From Ashinkailepas kermadecensis (lineage: Eukaryota > Arthropoda > Thecostraca > Neolepadidae): a stretch of DNA of 64,000 nucleotides. Position 1 is the stretch's first letter. Each line of letters starts with the position of its first letter. Below are positions 35,589 through 47,967 of the stretch, one piece after another. The position numbers and the translations under genes are program-made. Below the pieces are notes generated by a model. It was not told the DNA's origin. It was given only the letters and a program-made list of their open reading frames with translations, and did not search any database. The stretch lies in contig JAOTOM010005102.1 of NCBI GenBank assembly GCA_034440615.1, positions 124,001-188,000 on the forward strand, read 5' to 3'.

Positions 35589-35990
35589 CGCACTGGTCGC
35601 CGGCACACATAGCGCGGACGGCAAGTGGTATGGCATGTGACGACTGACGTGGGGCCCCGGACGTGCCGGAGTCTGACCGGCACACACAGCGTGGGCGGCG
35701 AGTGGTATCACCCGTGACGACCGACGTGGGGCCCCGCACGTCCCACAGTCTGACCGGCACACACAGCGTGGGCGGCGAGTGGTATCACCCGTGACGACCG
35801 GCGTGGGGCCCCGCACGTCCCAGAGTCGGACCGGTACACATAGCGTGGGCGGCGAGTGGTATCACCCGTGACGACTGACGTGTGGCCCCGCACGTCCCAG
35901 AGTCGGACCGGTACACATAGCGTGGGCGGCGAGTGGTATCACCCGTGACGACCGACGTGTGGCCCCGCACGTCCCAGAGTCGGGCCGGTG
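35589..35990. repeat. 77 bp minisatellite, 5 copies
   Basis: AGCGTGGGCGGCGAGTGGTA (first copy AGCGCGGACGGCAAGTGGTA) recurs at 35611, 35688, 35765, 35842 and 35919, exactly 77 bp apart. Neighbouring units share private changes, such as GGACCGGTACACATAG in the last units, which suggests recent local duplication. Confidence 0.9.
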
Positions 35991-37186
35991 TCGGGCGGCT
36001 GGCGGTGACGCAACCCAGAGACAGGAGGCGCCCGCGGTCATGGCACGCACTTCCCCTGTCCCCCCCCCCTTCCCGAACAGCCGCCCTGGGATCTTGAGCT
36101 CGGCAGGCGTCGCTACCCCGCCGTGAACTCACCACACTCGACTGCGGTCTGCCGGTCCTATGGTGTGTGTTGAGACCTTCGGTCTTCCTCTGCTCCACAA
36201 AGCATTTATCATCGCCCGTCAGAGGTCAGTGAATCTCAGTGGAGCATGCCGGTCTCTGTATATTCATTATGACATACTAATGCGGTTACACGTGGCTCAT
36301 CATTGCCAGTCCGCACGCATTTGCGTTCCAGAACATCCGCATATCACACGTTCCATCAGCTAATCCTATTTCACCTTGCTCGACAATATGCCGAAGTGCA
36401 AAACTGCACAATGCACACCAATGATACGATAGGACTGTGTGCTACCTGCACCTGGACCGTCTGGCTTTCATAGTGCGGCCTTCTGTCATTCAGTGAGACG
36501 CTTCAGCGTTCACTAGTTTCCGACGCACGCCGCACCACTCTTGCATTCGGCAGCACCTGTTTCCGTCGACCGAGACGTGCACACTCCGTGAGGCCCGCTC
36601 GCGCTGACGAGACCGGACGTCCATCTGGCCCGCCTCACAGCGAACGGCTCTTGTGTACGCTAACGGAGACCTTGGCCCGATGTTCACAGTCTCGACACGG
36701 ACACCGTCTGGTAAGTCGCGCCGGGTAAGTCGCACCATGCGACCTTGACGCAAACAGAACGCAAGTCGGTTCAAGTGCCTAGATCAGTGTTCTACAAAGC
36801 ACTCATTGCAATGCGGAGTGTGTCGGGGCGCCCACTGAGAAGCTGCCATACAGCTAGTCCACATGCCGACGCCGGAAGCTGAGTCCAGGTGTTTTTCACG
36901 AATGGGTTACACGGAATACCGTGGTTGGTCCGGTAGGAGGGATATATGCATGAGGATTATCATTTAATGATCTAAACTGCGAATATAATTGTATTCAACT
37001 TAGACCTCTTTTCGGCGGTTCGTACACATCGTCGGTCACAACCACGAAATTGCCACGTGTTTGTGTTATGTCTACTCAGGATGGCATGTTATAGAATGGT
37101 TATAATAACAAGCAAGCGAAGTGTTCAGAAATCGCTTTGTTATGTTCTGTAAAGGCGCAACTGGTATTATACTTCATGTTCAAGTT

Positions 37187-37377
37187 AAAAATCGCATACG
37201 GGGACCAGTGGTCTAGGGGTAAGATGCTCGTCTCACAATCGAAAGGTTGTGGGTTCGAGTCTCACCTGTCGCTACTCTTCGCCCGCGACCAATCGGCGTG
37301 AGAGATTGGCGACGCTACATGACTCAACGGTCGACGTGTCGTAAAATCAATAACCAACCAACCAAAAATCGCATACG
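37187..37377 (+). mobile_element. tRNA-derived SINE, copy 2, with perfect target-site duplication
   Basis: The element 37201-37363 is flanked by an exact 14 bp direct repeat, AAAAATCGCATACG (37187-37200 and 37364-37377), the hallmark of target-primed reverse transcription. The head has an A-box-like TGGTCTAGGGGTAAG and the B box GGTTCGAGTC (37252-37261). The body CGACCAATCGGCGTGAGAGA and the AACC tail match copy 1. An intact duplication and about 98% identity to copy 1 suggest a young insertion. Confidence 0.95.
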
Positions 37378-37541
37378 AATTGCCACGTACTATTTTACTT
37401 ACTCATACTTTCACGGACTATTATCCTTCAGCATCATTCACTCTGTTCCGCTTGCCAAAACATATTACCAGAACGAACTTGATGGTTATATTACTGTCGT
37501 ACTGGTTACCACACAGTCCAGGTCTCGCCTGCCGGTATCGC

Positions 37542-37585
37542 ATTGTAGTTTAGGGGCGCATCGACTGCAAAGGTCATATAGCGCG
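37542..37585 (-). mobile_element. SINE 3'-tail fragment
   Basis: On the minus strand it reads CGCTATATGACCTTTGCAGT, CGATGCGCCCCTAAACTACA. It is nearly identical to 50992-51034 and resembles the tail of the SINE at 44374-44550 (CGCTATATGGCCTAGCGG, then TGCGTCGTTAAAGAACC). A truncated SINE tail is the simplest reading. Confidence 0.5.
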
Positions 37586-37619
37586 CATGCCGGTGTAATA
37601 GGCCGGCAAACATAGAGCG

Positions 37620-39060
37620 TAGCTCCTCTGTGATCAGTGACTTATAACTCGCCGCTTATATAATAGACATCGCTACCGATGGAGCCTAAGTCCGGTCATC
37701 CAATCACGCGGCTTCAACCCCCCACCCCCACCCCAACTCCCCATCCCGTCCCCCGCCCTCGAGAGGGGAAGCATCCTCGATGACCGCTGGGTGCAAGATT
37801 CTCGAGTGTATAGGTCACACAACTTCAGCATAGGTCAGTGACACAAGCCTCGCCCATGCTTACCCTCAGGCATGAGTGCATCCTGACATGTTTGCTGTCG
37901 TCGGGCTGGCAAATCACCGGACTGTCGTTATTGCGTGACGTCACTGGTTTCTCGTATTTGCTAATCTCGTCTGCCCTTGTTATATGGCTATGTTTGTGGC
38001 TAATTGCCAAGGACCTATTCACGGTTTTCCCAATGGCCTGTGCTGTGAATTTCAGTTGGCTAAATCGATCGGTCAGTCAGTGAAAGAGCTAAATGTTGGT
38101 GTGCAATCTACAAGAAAACCAAGCTAAAAAATGCAAGATTGTCACCAAATGAAGTTGATAGACTTTGTAACTATCATGTATGATGTATGTAGTATGATGA
38201 TGACATTCCAAATATCAGAACGTATGCTATGGCCACAGGCCATAACAAAAGCGGCTTACTGTTGAACGCAAAATGCCTGGTAGCTTGTGAAGATCGCATC
38301 ACTCTCTAATGAAAGCCTCATCCAGGCTGGAATGCTCATGGTAATGTTTACATTAAAAGTGCAACCTGTGCTACACCAGACATGTGCAAGGCACGCATCC
38401 ATTTTTGCACAACGTCAAAACAAAAAGTGTTCGCGAAAATCATATGCATGTTGACAATTAAGTGCCTCCTTCGCGCTAAAAAGAAAACTATACGTTGTTT
38501 GCTTCATTGCCTGCAGTCACAATGCCCATGGATGGACTGATGAATATATGCCAGTGGAATAACTTTCGGAGCGGTACTCGCCCAAGAATGGCATTGGGGG
38601 AATCATTCTTCATAGACCATACACAGTCCAGAAAGATATCGTACAGTATTTGTAAATGATGAGGACCATTTTCATAAACTTGGTGCATGAAAAGAAGAGA
38701 TGCGTTCGTGTTTTAGACGTCTTGGAATTTAATGCAAGTGACTGAAGATACCACAGTCTTCCCATGTGTTTTTTTTAGTGAAATATTGTTTTCCTGAACT
38801 TCGCCGACCCGATAGCTTAGCTCGATCAAGTGCCGCCATGCTTGAGTCTCCCCTGCTTGCTAGACAGTGGTCGAGTCGCAACACCGGCTCGCATTTAGCT
38901 GCCGGCTGGCAGGGTCGGCTGGCCACCGGTCCCACAATACTCGGGAACGGCAACCGGGCGGTCGTGTCGGTGCATTGGCGACACGCTAAACCCTCCGTTG
39001 AAATTCTGCCGGGAACTGAAATTATCACAACCATTAGTGAGTCATATGTATATATTTATT
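37620..39060. other. Intergenic stretch, no gene seen
   Basis: The open frames at 37838-38083 (hydrophobic) and 38488-38688 (minus) show no known domain. C-rich sequence lies at 37715-37760. Nothing else is supported. Confidence 0.4.
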
Positions 39061-39065
39061 CATAT

Positions 39066-39156
<91 letters not shown>

Positions 39157-39183
39157 TATATACATATACATATGTATATATAT
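39061..39183. repeat. (TA)n / (CATATA)n microsatellite
   Basis: A short AT run leads into about 17 units of CATATA, then mixed TATA/TATG. It lies directly upstream of the Penelope-like element. Confidence 0.95.
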
Positions 39184-39252
39184 ACAGAAACTGAAGGCTA
39201 GTAATGACAAAGCCCATCAAAAGTCCTCATGGGATCCTCAGCGTCGTCTTGA

Positions 39253-41257
39253 CCCCAGCCTGAATCAATACAGATTCAGGAGGAAGTATTGGAGGAAGTT
39301 TCGAGGGACATCATAAATGGCATAAAAAGGAAGTGTCCGAGCAACCTAGTGCCAGGGAAAGTGAAAGCTATACATCAACTCATGGTAGGCAATTCCATAG
39401 TGATAAGACCGGCGGACAAAGCTCGGGAATGGTGATGATGGATGCCGAGGATTTCCGCAACAAATCACGCAAGGATCTAGAAGTTAATGCAATCTACTGC
39501 CCTACAAATTCAGACCGCACTCTTTCCATACAGAAAATGGTCAGAAGCTTGGTAGATGACCTGTGCAAGAGGGGGCATATAGGCAAGAACTTGCGGGGGT
39601 ATATGTTGCCAACAAATCCAAAGCCGGGATAGCTACCGGGAAACTCAAAGACCCAAAAGCCGTGTTATCTGATAATAACTATGGTGATTAGCAGAAACCA
39701 CGTAACCGAAAAAGATCGCGGAAGTACCAGAAAGCTTGCTTTAGGGCATGTGAAATCCAAACCAACTTAGATCACTGAAACAACGGATTTCCTTACGAAA
39801 TTACGACAAGCAGAAAAGCTTCTTGCAGATCAGTCGGCAGTGCAGAGCGTTCAAATGTTCTGCACGGATGTAGGAAAAAGATGTACCCAAACATACCAAA
39901 GCTAGAGGGCCTCGAAGCCTGCCGGGCTGCCCCAAGCAGCAAATACCAGGCTATTCCAAAAGAAGATCTCACTCACATGACACAATTGGTCCTTGAAAGC
40001 AACAATTTCAGGCTAGACAAAACAACCGATTGCATCCAAACGAACGGCACCGCAATATGATCGTGTCTATGGAAGAGTTACGCCTGCACGTATACGGGCA
40101 GCTGGGAAACAGCTTTACCAGCCACCGCACGGGCCAAACAATTTATTTGTTATAAGTTCTTCCCCGACATATTTGGTACCTTTGCCGGAGAGGTAGATCA
40201 CTTAAAACGGTTCCCATCAACTGGCCAACACCATTCACCCGCATATCACAGTCGATTTGAAGTACTCTGGTGAAAGTATTGATTTTCTGGATGTCCGCAT
40301 TGGCCTACACAACGGTAAATTTGCAACGGAAGTGTTCTCAAAACCAAAGGATAAAATGTATACCCGCGGTACGATTCGGACCACCCGAAGTAAGTGAAGG
40401 ACGCCAACACATTCGAGCCGGTAGCCCGTGCCAGACGGATATGCAGCACGCGCAACTCGTACGCCCAAAACGAAAACATAATCAGAGACCACCTATTACA
40501 AAGGGGGTACCCGCTCAGGGTAATCGATATGCCGATGCGCAAGGCCAAACATACTGATATACACTCATTGCTAGTCAAAAGAGGTCAATGCAAATCTACC
40601 GCTAAGAGGGTCCCAGCGGTCATGATTATTTTTTCCAAATATCCCCCCGACGTCCAACGGATGTTGGGGAACTACCGCCATATCTGGCAGTGATCAGAAA
40701 ACCTACAAAACTTTACCCAGCCAACCCTATGCTATCCTACAGAAGGGCAAACAAACCTAGCGAATATATTGATGGATGGCAAGACAAGAAGGGATAGGGG
40801 AATGAAGACGGAAAGGACAAGGGGAATTTACGGAACTCAAAATCAGGCACCGAATTGTGGAAAGAATTGTTGCATGTTCCGCGTCGTGTTTTAGGAAGTT
40901 GAAGCGTGTGGATATAAAGTAGCAATATCTACTACAGGCTGCAAATCTTCTTATGTCGTGTATGGCATGTTCTGCAAAAAGTGTGATGATGTTTGTGATG
41001 TGGTAGAAACAGGACAAATTGTTTGCCAGGGTCCGAAATCACTTGTCCTTTCGGTACGGAAGAGGAGAGATTCCTGTGAGAAAACACTTTAACGGACCGG
41101 ACCAAGAGATCGAAGATTTCCGCCTAGTTGGGCTAGACAGTGTTTGTGAAGGAAATGTGGCTTATCGATGGCAACGGAAAACAGATCGATCAGCACATTG
41201 GGAGCGGAGTTCAAACTAGGTGGACTTAATCGGAGAAGAGAAGGATTCAGGACGTGA
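39253..41257 (+). pseudogene. Penelope-like element: RT plus GIY-YIG endonuclease, frameshifted
   Basis: This is the remains of a Penelope-like retroelement protein (reverse transcriptase with a C-terminal GIY-YIG nuclease). The order is [19 protein letters not shown] (from 39271) and IVIRPADK (near 39400). After a frameshift come SSGMVMMDAEDF and LVDDLCKRGHIG (to 39632). Then follow TQLVLESNNFRLDKTT (about 39980-40030) and DFLDVRIGLHNGKFATEVFSK (about 40280-40350), with RRICS...IIRDHLLQRGYPLRVID at 40434-40530. RVPAVMIIFSKYPP ends the RT near 40690. SYVVYGMFCKKCDDV and ETGQI (about 40950-41025), RVRNHLS, GEIPVRKHFNGPDQEIEDFRLVGLD (41028-41150) and LGAEFKLGGLNRR (stop at 41257) mark the GIY-YIG domain. 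Many frame changes, and loss of the central catalytic YADD region around 39660-39960, indicate a dead copy. No terminal repeats were located. Confidence 0.85.
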
Positions 41258-41618
41258 TGTGGTGGATGTGTTAGTGTATGATGATGCACTATGACGGTGA
41301 CGATTTGTCGTGGCCGCTTTGGTAATTTTGCTACTACTATGCCGTACATTTTCGCTTGAACACGGAATCCCTCTTTACATTGATTTTGCCACGCGTGTTG
41401 GCATGTGATAGTTTTACCATGGATACGCCTATTAGACTATTATGTGCGTTGTTACTTAGTTGTGTCTAATCGGAGATGTCCTGGACAGCTTCGATTGACA
41501 TCCGAATTTTAGCTTGGCATGATTTGTTGTATCATCGACTGTGGCAAACACATGGCACAACGCGAATGCACCGACGAAAGTACGACGTAGCACTGAAACT
41601 GTCTCCAGATTTAATATG

Positions 41619-41621
<3 letters not shown>
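41258..41621. other. Possible 3' flank of the Penelope-like element
   Basis: No coding feature. Penelope-like elements carry non-coding terminal repeats after the endonuclease, so part of this may belong to the element, but no repeat partner was found upstream. Confidence 0.3.
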
Positions 41622-41668
<47 letters not shown>

Positions 41669-41682
41669 TATATATATATATG
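41622..41682. repeat. (AT)n microsatellite
   Basis: AT dinucleotide run with one GATA interruption, followed by TGTGTGTGCATG. Confidence 0.95.
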
Positions 41683-42010
41683 TGTGTGCATGTATGTAAA
41701 TATTCAGACCTCATACATTTATTTCTTCGGCATATATTATTAGCATATATCTACCGACAAAAGATGTGCTTGGCTTCCTTCATCACTGTGTCTGTGTAAC
41801 CTTCACTCATGTGCAAAGGTTGGCAACCATATTATTTCTGTTACCAGTTCAATTCGAATCTGCCACGTCGAATAACTGTCTCACTGCGGGTGCCAGTGAG
41901 CCACTGGGTGTGCTTGTTGGCAGCGACAAGTCGGCAGCTTGTCTCCACAGACATCCAGTGTGGTCCTCCCCACTATTTTCTCTCTCTCCAACGCGGTGCG
42001 CGCAGCCTGG

Positions 42011-42219
42011 ACTGGGGACAGCCAGGCGACCTGTGAGGACTGCAGAACAGACCGCACTGGACAATCGTGCTGCTGGTCCAGGCGGAGCCAACAGCCAGGT
42101 CGAGATCTGTGACCTGTGACCTGTGACTGGGGACAGCCAGGCGACCTGTGAGGACTGCAGAACAGACCGCACTGGACAATCGTGCTGCTGGTCCAGGCGG
42201 AGCCAACAGCCAGGTCGAG
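42011..42219. repeat. 94 bp direct duplication, period 115
   Basis: ACTGGGGACAGCCAGGCGAC to GCCAACAGCCAGGTCGAG (42011-42104) recurs almost unchanged at 42126-42219. A short GTGACCTGTGACCTGTG spacer lies between. Confidence 0.9.
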
Positions 42220-42699
42220 TTCAACTTGTCCAGCCGCAGCCACATCATTGCTGACCGCGCCTGTCGATCCCAGTATCCTCCGGAGTCCAGACCGGCACAG
42301 TTCTCCTGAGCTGCTCTCGCTGCTCGGTAGTTGCCTTCCCGGTGTGGCGGCTGGTGCTGCCGGTGCAGATTGTCTCCGCCGGCAGACCCAGCGCTGCTTC
42401 CAGCTCCTGCGCTAGGTAGATAGATAACTCGGTAGTTTCCATGAGAGGTTGCCGCTCGGCCACTGCCAATTGTAGCACGGCGCGGCAGCCCGACCCCAGC
42501 AGAGTCCGCCGCCGTGTCCTCAACCAAACGGCAGTCAGTCCTGCCCTCCCGTTAAACCCGGCCCCTCCCACCCAGTAAATTAACATTAAATTACCAGCAA
42601 GCACCATGATACTTCCAAGTCTCTCCAGTCGCCCACTGGGAAATTACGCGTAATAAATCGTGCCACCCTGCACGAGTGTCTAATTGCCATTCTTGGTCT

Positions 42700-42868
42700 G
42701 AACCATCACCTGCACACTCATGGTGCTCTTGGGCTGAACCATCACCTGCACACTCATGGTGCTCTTGGGCTGAACCATCACCTGCACACTCATGGTGCTC
42801 TTGGGCTGAACCATCACCTGCACACTCATGGTGCTCTTGGTCTGAACCATCACCTGCACACTCTTTTC
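42700..42868. repeat. 36 bp minisatellite, ~5 copies
   Basis: The unit TGGTGCTCTTGGGCTGAACC, ATCACCTGCACACTCA repeats with period 36. A plus-strand frame is open and reads SEPSPAHSWCSW repeats. It is judged non-coding. Confidence 0.9.
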
Positions 42869-43274
42869 ACTTGTTTCGATTCAAAGTGTGCGTAGCGAGC
42901 ATGGGAGGTGTGCGCCTCTTCAAATGTGTGCTTACCTAGGCGTGCTTGGCAAGACACCATGCCGAACATTGGCGAAGGTGTTGATGAGAAACTGGGAAAA
43001 AATATAACGGTAAGAATTGGCTAAAGGCACTGTTTTGACGCCACTGAAATATGAACAGTACATTTCTAACGGGAATGAATACCACATGAACAATATTAAT
43101 TATTTGCATAACCAGCGCATCATGGACATCGAAATGCGACAATCGATGCTAGGAGGTATGCAAAGACGAGAACAACGCAGAGTGTAATCGCATCGCATAT
43201 TTAAGAAAGTGATTGCATTGGACAAGATGTCCGACACAAACGGGAAGATGCTACGAGATAATGGTCACGTGGTG

Positions 43275-43335
43275 ATCGCTGTGATCGGTGATGATGATGA
43301 TCGCTGTGATCGCTGTGATCGCTGTGTAGTCACGT
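43275..43335. repeat. ~10 bp repeat GTGATCGCT
   Basis: Several tandem GTGATCGCT/GATGATGAT words. Confidence 0.8.
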
Positions 43336-44360
43336 GTGATCGCACGGGGAAAACCCTTCTTCCATGGGGAAAATAGAACCCGGTCAGGCACCTTGCTCGC
43401 CAATCCATTCTAGTTAAATAGCTAAGTAACTCCATGGGCGGCCCTGTCAGAACTGGAGTCGGAGATTCAGCAAATGTTGTCCAAGTTCAATCTACGCTAG
43501 GAACTGTGCCAATATAAATACAAACAAAAAACACTCCGTCAATACCAGTAGTATGTTTTTCAAATATTGTTTTTTGTTTATTGTTTATTGTTTGTGTTCA
43601 AATATTGTTTTCTTGCACTTCTATTCGAGGTGCTCACAGCTCATTAGTCTCAGATCGTCTTTCCTGCCTGACAATAGGGTCAGCGGCAAGTGAATAGCCC
43701 TAGCAGCAGACAAATAATATAACATACCAGACAACCTGCTGTGCATCAATGATAAATTATTACTGTTCCTGTGAAATCCACTGATTGGCTGCACCCATCT
43801 ATGTCATGTTTTTCGCTAGTTCCATATCCGTCGATAGAGCCATATACATTTTAGTTTGCTTTCAAAGCCGGCTTTAGCACCAACGACCACGGGTGGACAA
43901 CGCCACACCATTGCTGCTGATATATAACATCGGCCCATGGGAATTCACTGGAAATAATTGCATCAAAAACGCCACTTACTCCACGAACTTTGACTGCGAT
44001 CCTCCACTCATGCCAGCGGCGAACAACAACGACCGGCGCGTATGTGCTTATATTTTGGCTTCATTTGCCGACTTGGATGTTCAGAAATATTGACAAACGC
44101 TACTGTCCTGCCGTGTCCGTGGCACTTCCTGAGCACCTTGTTTAGTTCGATGGTCATGATAAGGGAGAGGTCGACATTCTTCTTAATTGACACCAGCGGT
44201 CAACACGGCTGCTGTCGACCGCAGCCGGTAGCCTGGGCAGACGGTGATGTTTGTTTATGATATTAAGCCACGGCGCAAGCTTGACCAAATGATTTGTGAC
44301 TGACCGGCCGCAACGTCAGGGCGGGACGCAGCTGCACAAAGGTTGCGGACATCAATCGCT
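43336..44360. other. Intergenic stretch, no gene seen
   Basis: A TTGTTTATTG-type short repeat lies at 43560-43600. The open frame at 43893-44093 has no domain. Nothing else is supported. Confidence 0.4.
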
Positions 44361-44563
44361 CTCAGAACATCGAGGGGGCCATTGTGGCTCAGTTGGTAGA
44401 GCGTCGCACTCTTGATCGCAAGATTGTGGGTTCGAATCTCACAGCCGACGGCATTTACCGAGTCCACCTGCGACCAATCGGCGTGAGAGGTTGGCGACGC
44501 TATATGGCCTAGCGGTTGAGTGCGTCGTTAAAGAACCCAAGGTTCTTCTTCTCAGAAAATCGA
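44361..44563 (+). mobile_element. tRNA-derived SINE with a Lys-like head, TSD-flanked
   Basis: The element 44374-44550 is bounded by CTCAGAACATCGA (44361-44373) and CTCAGAAAATCGA (44551-44563), a 13 bp target duplication with one mismatch. The head carries A box TGGCTCAGTTGG and B box GGTTCGAATC (44429-44438) and resembles tRNA-Lys. The body (GCGACCAATCGGCGTGAGAG, GTTGGCGACGCTATATGG) is the same as in the Val-like SINEs, but the tail (GAACCCAAGGTTCTTCTT) differs. The anticodon arm pairs poorly, so it is not a working tRNA gene. Confidence 0.9.
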
Positions 44564-44786
44564 AAGATGTCAGCTGTCACCATTTCGGCTTCCTGGGTAT
44601 GTAGGCAAATGACCCCCTGAAACAGCGGTGTCCGCTTGTCGTGTGAGCTTGGCATCCTGCAAAAACTGGCTTTGATGGCATTCAAGATTCAAGAGATTAG
44701 CGAGCTTGTTGGGAAATGCTTTGGTTGTTCTGTTTGATTGATTGTTTTCGGTCGCCAGTGGAGCTTCAAGGCTGCCGTGGCAACGA

Positions 44787-45165
44787 CGTAGTCTTCGGGG
44801 ACCAGTGGGGCTCGGGAGCTGGTATGCAGGCGTCGTAGTCATAGGGAACAGTGGGGCTCGGGGCTACCACGTAGGCGTCATAGTCCTCGGCGCCCAGTGG
44901 AGCCCGGAAGTTGCTACGTAGAGGTCATAGTTTTCGGGGCCCCGTTGGGCTCGGGAGCTGCTACATAGTCGTCAGAGTCATCGGAATCCAGTGAGGCTCG
45001 GGAGCTGTCATGTAGGCTTCATAGTCCTCGAGATCCAGTAGGGCTCGGGAACTGTCACATGGACGTCATAGTCACAGGGGCCCCGTAGGGCTCGGGAGCT
45101 GCCAGTTAGGCGCCATAGTCATCTGGGCCCAGGGCGCCCAGGTGCTGTCACATCGACTTCAGACA
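44787..45165. repeat. ~47 bp minisatellite, 8 diverged copies
   Basis: The consensus is close to CATAGTCCTCGGGGCCCAGT, GGGGCTCGGGAGCTGCTACG, TAGGCGT. Units differ by 15-30% and by one-base length changes, so the array is old. Confidence 0.85.
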
Positions 45166-45839
45166 TCGTGATCCAGGGTGCTCGGGTTTCGAAAGCTAGC
45201 ACTGTTCAGCAGACACCATGTGCAGCGATAGGCTCATCTCTAAACACACCAGGTCAACGTGTGGAAGTCCGACGATGAACGACATGGCTTTGTTCTGCAC
45301 AACGAACGTGCTGTGCTGAAGATTGCCACCTCACACAGTGCGATACACATGAGCAAACTGTCAAGATTGAGTCAAGATCAAGATGTCAAGACATCAAGAC
45401 AATCAAGCTCAAGACAGCAAGATGATTGCTCGAGATTGCGGCTGCGCGAAACAATGTTGTTTATACGACCGGACGTTATTATGATTGTCTGCACGGTCTT
45501 TGCTCCTGAGGCGCTTAGTGGTGAACCTATGGCAATACTTTGCGACACGACATTCTCAATAGGCAATTGATGAGTCACTCTGTGGTTTGGAAAAGCTTAG
45601 TCCCGGCGTTTTCTTCTCAGTGAGCCGGATCGAGCCAGCTATTATCGCCACAAGTGTGGGGTCTGAGAGGACGCATTTCCGGTATCCGAGTCAAAGCCCT
45701 CGTGCAGTATCCTGAGAACTCATCTATTATAATTGTACAGGCTACCTGAGATCTGCTTCAGATCTATCTGAGCGCGACGAACTATAAACCTCGCATTTGT
45801 CAGCATTGCCAAAGCCACAGTTAGCTTTGCTTTTTATGC

Positions 45840-46370
45840 CCGCCGCCCGGAGGAAATTTTCCGCCTTTACATTACATTGCGGCGTCTCCGCATCGGCCGA
45901 CAATTTTTCTCGCGGCGAGAACAACTCGCCGCCCGCCGACGCGCTGCGCGCTCGGACGCCCGGCTCGGCAAGACCCCCTGCGGCGTCGCTTCCGGCCCGG
46001 CCGCGTCACAAAAGTCGCCGGCGGCGGAGCCGGCGACATTTGTGGCGCGGCCGCGAACGACCGGCCGGCGCCGGCGGTGTGTTTGTTTAGAGGGCTCGCG
46101 ACGGCCGGGAGTGCGTGCACGACGCGTCGCCCGGCGGCCAGATCGGTGTGCCGGGTCGCCCCGGCGTCCGATTGACGGCCGGCAGCGCGGTTTTTCCGCC
46201 GCCGCTCGTGAAATTTGCGCGCGGTTCGATACCGCTCGCGTGGAGGCGGCACGCAGTCTTGGCGCTGCCTGCCTGCCTCGGGACCCCCGGGGAGTCGGCA
46301 CGCAGCGGAGAAGCCCGAGCTGTGGAGCGGAGGAATTGGTGACGTGTTTCAGTTTGCCGGAACTTTTCTA
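45840..46370. other. CpG-rich block
   Basis: GC- and CpG-rich sequence, open on both strands by composition, ending just before the GA microsatellite. No domain is recognised. It could be a CpG island. Confidence 0.4.
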
Positions 46371-46452
46371 AGCACACATAAGTCGGACGTGAATTACTTT
46401 GAGGTGGATTTAGGAAGAGGTCGGACGAAAGGAGAGGTGAGGAAACATCGGA

Positions 46453-46702
<250 letters not shown>

Positions 46703-47396
46703 AATGAATGAAAGAAGGGAGATAAATAAATCGCATGGAGTGAACTGCTGCCCTTTTCTCCAGTACCACATGCTAAATTGCCCGAAGAGAAATGTGCTTT
46801 TATCACTGTTAACTTCACGCCAACCGAATGTTCCCTGACGTGCGATTTTCCATCAAAGCTGGCGTAAATCTGTGGCGCTATTTGTACCACACGTCAGCGC
46901 CTCCGTCAAGCGAGCACTGACGCCGCGGCTCACAAAAAGCTCGCACCTGGAGCGGACGAGTAGAGACAGGCGACGGGCTGGTGCCGCGTTCGCTGCGCGG
47001 TTTGATCAGCAACCATCAGCATCTGCTGCGACGCCAAGACTGTCTGACGTCTGCTAGGCCACGGACAGCCGTCACAATTTATCGACACTTCTCCCGCCAC
47101 TTACACACGTCCAACTGAGGAAAGGCATGGCGGCGCCCTCGGCCTGGAGAGGTCGCATCGGTAGCGAACCAACCCAACAGCCAAACCAATAGAGAAGAAA
47201 CTAATTACAAAAAAAACACATCGCAACCTCGACAGCCTTGTCACCATTGGGATTTCACGGGAGGGTTGACACATGCAGCGCACGATACGTCGCCCACCAT
47301 AGCCACTGTACTCCACCTGCATACTCGAACGTCGCCCGAACGTCGCCATGAGAAGCCGGCGAGGAACCAGTCGGCGTCCCGTGGTTACCTGCGGCT

Positions 47397-47655
47397 GGTG
47401 TGATTTGCGTATGTGATTTGTGTTTGTGATTTGTGTTTGTGACTTGTGTTGGTGATTTGTGTTTGCGATTGGTGTTTATGATTTGTGTTTGTGTTCGTGA
47501 TTCGATGTTTGTGATTTGTGTGTTGTGTACGTGGTTTGTGTTTGTGTTCGTGGTTCGGGTTTGTGATTTGTGTTTGTGTACGTTGTTTGTGTTTGTGGTC
47601 GTGGTTTGGTGTTTGCGATTTGTGTTTGTGTCCGTAGTTCGGTGTTTGAGATTTG
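47397..47655. repeat. ~12 bp minisatellite GTGATTTGTGTT
   Basis: About 20 diverged units of GTGATTTGTGTT / GTTCGTGGTTTG type. Open frames on both strands reflect the repeat. Confidence 0.85.
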
Positions 47656-47911
47656 CGTCCGCTCGCTTTGCATGCGGTCCCGAGGGTCAAGCAATCGCCT
47701 TCCCAAACACCTCATCGTTGAATGACGGCGACAGCTCAATCGATCCTGCCGCCCGTGTCGCTCACCGGTCGTAGCGGCAACAACTGAAGCGCGTTGTCTG
47801 TGGCTACTCAGCGGCGAATCAGCGGCGTCCGTCGACTCCAGGCCGCCGCTGTGATGCGCGAGTGAAGCTCGAGTCATCGGTTAGTGATGTCGTCAGCCGC
47901 CGATTGATCCG

Positions 47912-47967
47912 TGAGCTTGACATCAGAGCTTGACGTCAGAGCTTGACGTCAGCGCTTGACGTCAGAT
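47912..47967. repeat. 16 bp repeat AGCTTGACGTCAGAGC, 4 copies
   Basis: Tandem units carry TTGACGTCAG (the first TTGACATCAG), each close to a CRE half-palindrome. Confidence 0.85.

Noticed and set aside
38488..38688. 66-codon minus-strand frame as an exon
   Set aside because: Reads like plausible protein but no family, splice sites or neighbouring exon could be recognised.
45390..45570. Fragment resembling a transposon protein around LCDTTFSIGN
   Set aside because: Only a ten-residue similarity to a DTTF.LG pattern recalled from mobile-element proteins; the surrounding frame does not continue it.
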